A stretch of DNA of 35,679 nt from a virus: the IMG/VR virus record IMGVR_UViG_3300007510_000036, positions 1 to 35,679 of that record. One strand, written 5' to 3'. Positions within the stretch are counted from its first letter, which is position 1. Each line of letters starts with the position of its first letter. Of the stretch, positions 32,066 through 35,679 are shown piece after piece. Under the pieces are notes generated by a model. It made no database searches. It saw only the letters and a list, made by a program, of their open reading frames with translations, and had not been told where the DNA came from. The position numbers were made by a program, and so were the translations under genes.

Positions 32066-32934
32066 CCAGTAGTGAACATGGGCGGTTCTTCTACTTCATT
32101 TATTAGTTCTTCTTTAAGAGATTTTTTACTTTCAATTGCCTGCTGTATTAAAGAATCTCCATTAAGCTGAGTCCCACCCCCAGGACCAGGAACTACTTTA
32201 AATTTACCTCTAACTTGCCCCAAAAGTTGAGTAGCACAGGCAGTAGTATACTTTTGTATCCAGTTACGCATCTTAGGGGTCATAGTTGAAGAATTTAATG
32301 CTCTATATTCTAATATAGCTACATCATCTACAGAAGGTTTTGGGTATAGTTGTAAATATTGTCCATTAATAACATCCCAACCACCATCTTGACCAAGTAT
32401 TCTTCTAGTAGTTTCTAAAGTTGATTGTAAAAGATAGTAATCACCTATTGATAAACCATCAAATAAATAGTTATCTTGGAAATATTTAATAAAGAAATCA
32501 AATTCAAGAGTACCTGCCTGTGACTGTATACTAAGAAGTGTTTTCTTAAATGTAACATATACTAAATTTCTTAATATGTATTGAGGAATTTTATAAAGAT
32601 TATAACCACTATTTGTATGAAATGCCACAAATTGTCTAGTTAATTGCGGGGCATGATAATCCAACTCAGTAACAGCTTCATCTATACAAATTTTAAGCTG
32701 ATGGTCATTTAATTCAACACGGACTACTGGGTGTCCTAAACTAGCTAAAACATAATCTTTAATTTGCTGCTCAAAATCTGTAAATTCTATAATGCTAGAT
32801 TGTTTAGACTTATTTAAATTATCAAGATCTATTTCTTGTGTATCAGGGGAGGATTGGTCCCCTATGGACTTACTTGCAACATTAGAAAAACTATTTCCAT
32901 ACCCAGTAACATTAGGGATTACTACGGTTGCCAT
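32062..32934 (-). CDS. 13: Neck protein gp13-like
   Basis: 290 residues (T4 gp13 is 309). KDYVLASLGHPVVRVELNDH, followed by CIDEAVTELDYHAP, is the conserved gp13 opening; LYPKPSVDDVAILEYRAL and MTPKMRNWIQKYTTACATQL are later conserved blocks. It is a head completion protein that acts with gp14 after DNA packaging. The start is ATG 32934, with AGAGGTG five bases upstream; it overlaps the small upstream gene by 23 bases. Confidence 0.85.
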   Translation of the reverse strand: MATVVIPNVTGYGNSFSNVASKSIGDQSSPDTQEIDLDNLNKSKQSSIIEFTDFEQQIKDYVLASLGHPVVRVELNDHQLKICIDEAVTELDYHAPQLTRQFVAFHTNSGYNLYKIPQYILRNLVYVTFKKTLLSIQSQAGTLEFDFFIKYFQDNYLFDGLSIGDYYLLQSTLETTRRILGQDGGWDVINGQYLQLYPKPSVDDVAILEYRALNSSTMTPKMRNWIQKYTTACATQLLGQVRGKFKVVPGPGGGTQLNGDSLIQQAIESKKSLKEELINEVEEPPMFTTG

Positions 32935-33121
32935 TTTTCACCTCTGATTTACTTTTTCTAGATTTTTGAGGTCTAGGTTTTATGTTTTCTATCTTCTTAA
33001 GAATAGTGTAATTAAGATACTCATTTGATTCTATGACTTGGTTAGGTCTTATGGTAAGTAATTCATTATTTACCATAATTAAAATAGGGAACCTACAAGT
33101 ACTTCTGTATTTATATACCAT
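32912..33121 (-). CDS. Small beta-strand protein after the capsid gene
   Basis: 69 residues from ATG 33121, with a basic C-terminus (KPRPQKSRKSKSEVKNG). The frame is open to 33166, but that stretch lies in the gp23 terminator. The strand pattern YKYRSTCRFPILIMV, then LLTIRPNQVIES, resembles the 58-residue protein near the sheath gene, which supports this start over ATG 33076. No SD; CTATATATAG lies two bases before ATG. Function unknown; perhaps a minor head or neck component. Confidence 0.55.
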   Translation of the reverse strand: MVYKYRSTCRFPILIMVNNELLTIRPNQVIESNEYLNYTILKKIENIKPRPQKSRKSKSEVKNGNRSNP

Positions 33122-33123
33122 AT

Positions 33124-33133
33124 CTATATATAG
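33124..33133 (-). promoter_or_regulatory. TATA-like element before the small gene
   Basis: CTATATATAG two bases before ATG 33121, after the gp23 terminator. A T4-type TATAAATA octamer also occurs at 33108-33115 inside the gene. Either could restart transcription for the neck genes. Confidence 0.35.
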
Positions 33134-33143
33134 GTTACTAAAT

Positions 33144-33187
33144 AAAAAATAAGCCCACTTCCCCAAAAAAGAGAAGTGGGCTTATTT
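33144..33187 (-). terminator. Intrinsic terminator after major capsid gene
   Basis: Perfect 15-base arms (33147-33161 and 33173-33187) with an 11-base loop and a T-rich run on the leftward side. It lies 15 bases after the gp23 stop, so it limits read-through from the highly expressed capsid gene. Confidence 0.88.
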
Positions 33188-33201
33188 TTAACAATCAATT
33201 A

Positions 33202-34689
33202 CTAGACATTCTCAAACGGGATCGTAAGACCACCAGTACCGACAATTCTAATAATACGATAGAAACGGGAAGCAGGAGAAACTGCTGCCTTACCGTAACG
33301 AGTAAGGATACCCTTTCTGGGCTGGAAGCTTTCAGGGTCCGTAATGGTTGGTAGTGCCTGGAACGGGATATACGGGGCATAAATAAACCCACCATCCATA
33401 GGACCAGAGCCCTTGTAACCCATAAGAATCTCACCTTCAGGGTAGAGAGGGTCTACATACAGGTCATAACGACCCATAAACTTACCACGGTACTGAATAG
33501 AACCAGGAGAGAAGTTAGTAGGTGCGTCAGACTTTTCAATACCCCCCGTTAGACGGGAAGCAGTTTCAAGTATAGTAGCCACTACTGGGGCGCAAAGCAA
33601 CCAACTACCAGCACCACGCTGAGTAGTCTTATAAATATCTTGCGAAGCGAAGTTAATCGTAGCAAGAAGGTTTGCGTAAATGTCTCCAACATGACGAGGA
33701 GCAAGGTTAAGGGCGCTTGATTGGAAATCAACTAACCAAACATTAGGGTTACTCACTGACCTTTCAGCAAGACCTAAACTTCCACCAGTATCACCACGGA
33801 AGTTAAACTGATCAAAAGTGGAGTCTGATGCAGGATCAAAATTCATGGTGTTAGTTGCCCCTGATTGATCAAGCATATCGTAAGAGAATAAACCCGCAGT
33901 ACTTGTTATATCATAAGCAAGACCACGAAGATCTTCAATAAGCTCACGATCAACCTCTAGGCGAATCTCTTTACCAAGAATGTCAGTAAGCTCCCGCTCA
34001 AGGTCAAGGTTATGATAAGCCTTAAGGTCTTGAGAAGCCTCAAGAGTCCAAAGGGCTCTCATCTTCTTGGTACGAGCGACTACAGGCTGCTGCTCGATAG
34101 TCATACTTACTTCAGGAATACCAGTTCCGGTTAGATTTTCTCCAGCGGAAACAGACCAACCATGCCCTCCAGAGCCAGTTCCAGTCGGGGGCCAGTTATG
34201 AATCTCCGCATTATAAGACGGACCCGACAACGCAGAACTGCCGAAGTCCTGAGAATCTAAACCGTGATTTGTATCTAAATCAGGAGAAGTACCATGTACA
34301 GAACTAGTCGTTAGACCTCTGTAAGTAAGGTTGTACTTACTGTACAGTTGCTGTCGGGTAGTATCAAAAGATCTAGCAGAACCTAGATAAAAGACTTGTG
34401 ATACTGGGCCACTCATCGGCTGTACGCCACATAAACTGTTGGCGATTAATTCAGGGAAAACCCTGCGTACTAAGGGGAAAGCAAACTTCTGGAAAGTGCC
34501 GAGGGCACCAACAGTAGTCGTACCTTGACCAACAGCGGCTTCATCAAGACGCTCGGATTGTACGGACTTAAGTTGGTTTTCAAGAAGTTGTGCAGTCACT
34601 CTTTTGGTATAATCATTTTCGATGCCGTCAAGAGCAGGTTCCCATTTGGTAACTAGCTCGTCAGATGCACCCATTTCCATAATATCCAT
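33202..34689 (-). CDS. 23: Major capsid protein (gp23 family)
   Basis: 495 residues (T4 gp23 is 521). HK97-fold shell protein. GTFQKFAFPLVRRVFPELIA and GVQPMSGPVSQVFYLGS are the conserved N-terminal blocks; INFASQDIYKTTQRGAGSWL and YKGSGPMDGGFIYAPYIPF are later family signatures. RLDE (47-50) followed by AAVG matches the LxE site of prohead protease and is placed like the T4 cleavage that removes the first 65 residues. The start is ATG 34689, with AAAGGA nine bases upstream. Between prohead core and terminator, as in T4. Confidence 0.96.
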   Translation of the reverse strand: MDIMEMGASDELVTKWEPALDGIENDYTKRVTAQLLENQLKSVQSERLDEAAVGQGTTTVGALGTFQKFAFPLVRRVFPELIANSLCGVQPMSGPVSQVFYLGSARSFDTTRQQLYSKYNLTYRGLTTSSVHGTSPDLDTNHGLDSQDFGSSALSGPSYNAEIHNWPPTGTGSGGHGWSVSAGENLTGTGIPEVSMTIEQQPVVARTKKMRALWTLEASQDLKAYHNLDLERELTDILGKEIRLEVDRELIEDLRGLAYDITSTAGLFSYDMLDQSGATNTMNFDPASDSTFDQFNFRGDTGGSLGLAERSVSNPNVWLVDFQSSALNLAPRHVGDIYANLLATINFASQDIYKTTQRGAGSWLLCAPVVATILETASRLTGGIEKSDAPTNFSPGSIQYRGKFMGRYDLYVDPLYPEGEILMGYKGSGPMDGGFIYAPYIPFQALPTITDPESFQPRKGILTRYGKAAVSPASRFYRIIRIVGTGGLTIPFENV

Positions 34690-34717
34690 AACTACAATTC
34701 CTTTTGTTATCAGATGC

Positions 34718-35341
34718 CTATTTCATTAATTTAAGCATTTCTTCGGTTAAGAACTGATTACCAATGTTTTCCAATTGCTTCTCCTCAACCTCGTCATCCA
34801 CATTACTAGTAAGGACTACTGCTTGTTCTGTGGATTCAAACAACATAGCCTCTTTTTCTCCTGCTAGAGTGTTAACGCTTTCAGATAGTGTTAGGATTTC
34901 CTTTTCACGATTTGAAACTTTAGATTCTAACAGTTGAATTGATTTAGCAAGACGGTCTTGCTCTTTTAGAGAATTAGAAAGGTCTCTAGCTAGAACTTCA
35001 TTATCCTCAATAATTTCAGAAGCTTGGGATAGCCTCTTGTCGGATTCAGCATCTATATGCTCAGGACGATACTCTACTGCCATATAACCCATAAGTTCTC
35101 TAAATCTTTGGGCATCACGGTAAATATCATGTGATTCATGAAGCTCATTAAGAGCAGATTCCTTAATCTGCTCTCGCTTCATGGACAGGTAAGCAAACAC
35201 TTTATCAGTAAGTTCCCCTACTTCTTCTTGTACTCGTTCTTCAATGAGTCCTTGCATTACCTGGGCGATCTCTGAAATAGTTTCTTCAGTAATTCCCTCA
35301 GGAAGCAGTTCAGCAATATTATCTATTTTTTTCTTATCCAT
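34718..35341 (-). CDS. 22: Prohead core scaffold (gp22-like)
   Basis: 207 residues, highly acidic with long coiled-coil stretches (IIEDNEVLARDLSNSLKEQD and others) and no Cys. It lies directly before the major capsid gene, as gp22 does in T4, where it forms the core around which gp23 assembles and is then cut up by prohead protease. LLPEGITEETISEIAQVMQG near the start is typical. LFE near the end fits a cleavage site. The start is ATG 35341 with GAGGT about seven bases before it. Confidence 0.85.
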   Translation of the reverse strand: MDKKKIDNIAELLPEGITEETISEIAQVMQGLIEERVQEEVGELTDKVFAYLSMKREQIKESALNELHESHDIYRDAQRFRELMGYMAVEYRPEHIDAESDKRLSQASEIIEDNEVLARDLSNSLKEQDRLAKSIQLLESKVSNREKEILTLSESVNTLAGEKEAMLFESTEQAVVLTSNVDDEVEEKQLENIGNQFLTEEMLKLMK

Positions 35342-35434
35342 GATTGTACCTCAATCTACCTATATCTATTATGTTAAGCTTGGTTAGTTTGTTTTTTACT
35401 AGTTTTTCTTTGTTTCCTACTATTTCCTAGATGT

Positions 35435-35679
35435 TCACACGCCAGGAATCTGCCACCCTCCACCTTGCGCCCTACGGTAACTTCTCATTCTCCTTCTGAC
35501 CTCTTGCTGAATTCTGTTAGTTTCTGTGTTTTTTTCAGGTGTTGCTGGTTTTATTGGTTTCAATGCTGGCGGTGCTGCTGTTGCTGTTTCTGCTGCTGGT
35601 TTTTCTGCTGCTGTTTTCTTCTTAGCTTCACTTAATCTAGCCCTTACACCTCTAAAGATTTCTGTGTATTCTTTAGGAG
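35435..35679 (-). CDS. C-terminal part of an unidentified virion-region gene
   Basis: 81 codons, open at the right edge. The visible part goes from a helical segment (RGVRARLSEAKKK) through a low-complexity Ala/Pro/Lys linker (AAEKPAAETATAAPPALKP) to a basic end (RRRMRSYRRAQGGGWQIPGV). By position (before gp22) it could be the end of the prohead protease (gp21) or another prohead core protein, but nothing in this end identifies it. The 93 bases between it and gp22 contain no gene; AGATATAGG and the gp22 SD are the only notable elements. Confidence 0.6.
   Translation of the reverse strand, partial: PKEYTEIFRGVRARLSEAKKKTAAEKPAAETATAAPPALKPIKPATPEKNTETNRIQQEVRRRMRSYRRAQGGGWQIPGV

Noticed and set aside
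33108-33115. TATAAATA octamer as a T4-type late promoter
   Set aside because: It is exact, but with the preferred start it lies inside the coding region, the downstream ATG 33076 lacks an SD, and no other copies stand at gene starts in this window.
1-35679. tRNA genes, CRISPR arrays, insertion sequences, attachment sites
   Set aside because: None seen on reading both strands; no transposase or integrase frame, no direct repeat array and no cloverleaf noticed. A tRNA scan was not possible.

Overview
The window is part of the genome of a tailed double-stranded DNA phage with a contractile tail, distantly related to T4. The virion block at the right end shows this: prohead core (gp22-like), major capsid protein (gp23), neck proteins (gp13-, gp14-like), tail terminator (gp15-like), tail sheath (gp18) and tail tube (gp19). 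T4-type replication and recombination genes also occur: gp32 ssDNA-binding protein, a gp41/DnaB helicase, gp46/gp47 and a gp55-like late sigma factor. It is not a close T4 relative. Its polymerase is family A and lies in three consecutive overlapping reading frames, its ribonucleotide reductase is of the single-chain B12 type with an intein, and thymidylate synthesis is by ThyX. A predicted lipoprotein and common Shine-Dalgarno (SD) sites fit a Gram-negative host that uses SD signals; the host cannot be named from the sequence. The DNA is AT-rich, genes are packed with many ATGA-type overlaps, and almost everything reads leftward (minus strand).

Layout, left to right. (1) 1-7.8 kb: eleven genes for glycan chemistry, with a C-methyltransferase, two FkbM-type and one class I methyltransferase, several glycosyltransferases (GT25-, GT9-, GT4- and GT-A-like) and one small protein. 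The target glycan is unknown. (2) 7.8-11.7 kb: a lipoprotein, gp32, a possible UvsY-like mediator, a small zincin-like protein, the replicative helicase and a zinc-ribbon protein. (3) 11.7-15.1 kb: a 1120-residue adhesin or tail-fibre-like protein whose ribosome-binding site lies inside a long hairpin. (4) 15.1-24.0 kb: nucleotide and DNA metabolism: intein-containing RNR, gp46, gp47, ThyX and the three-piece polymerase. (5) 24.0-25.5 kb: two isolated plus-strand genes (late sigma factor and a PDDEXK-type nuclease) flanking two small minus-strand genes. (6) 25.5-27.8 kb: a 770-residue protein of unknown function with a start resembling T4 capsid-targeting peptides and an internal nucleotidyltransferase-like motif. 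(7) 27.9-35.7 kb: virion structure and assembly genes, with two previously uncalled or mis-started small proteins.

The genes fit a lytic cycle. RNR and ThyX supply dNTPs; the polymerase, helicase, gp32, gp46/47 and possible UvsY run recombination-coupled replication; the gp55-like sigma would switch on late genes; the right-hand block builds the capsid and contractile tail. Most worth a second look are the RNR intein with a Gln-Gly C-terminus instead of His-Asn, the split polymerase with a degenerate uracil-glycosylase-like domain, the putative head-packaged 770-residue protein, and a TATA-like element placed directly against start codons of genes that lack an SD.
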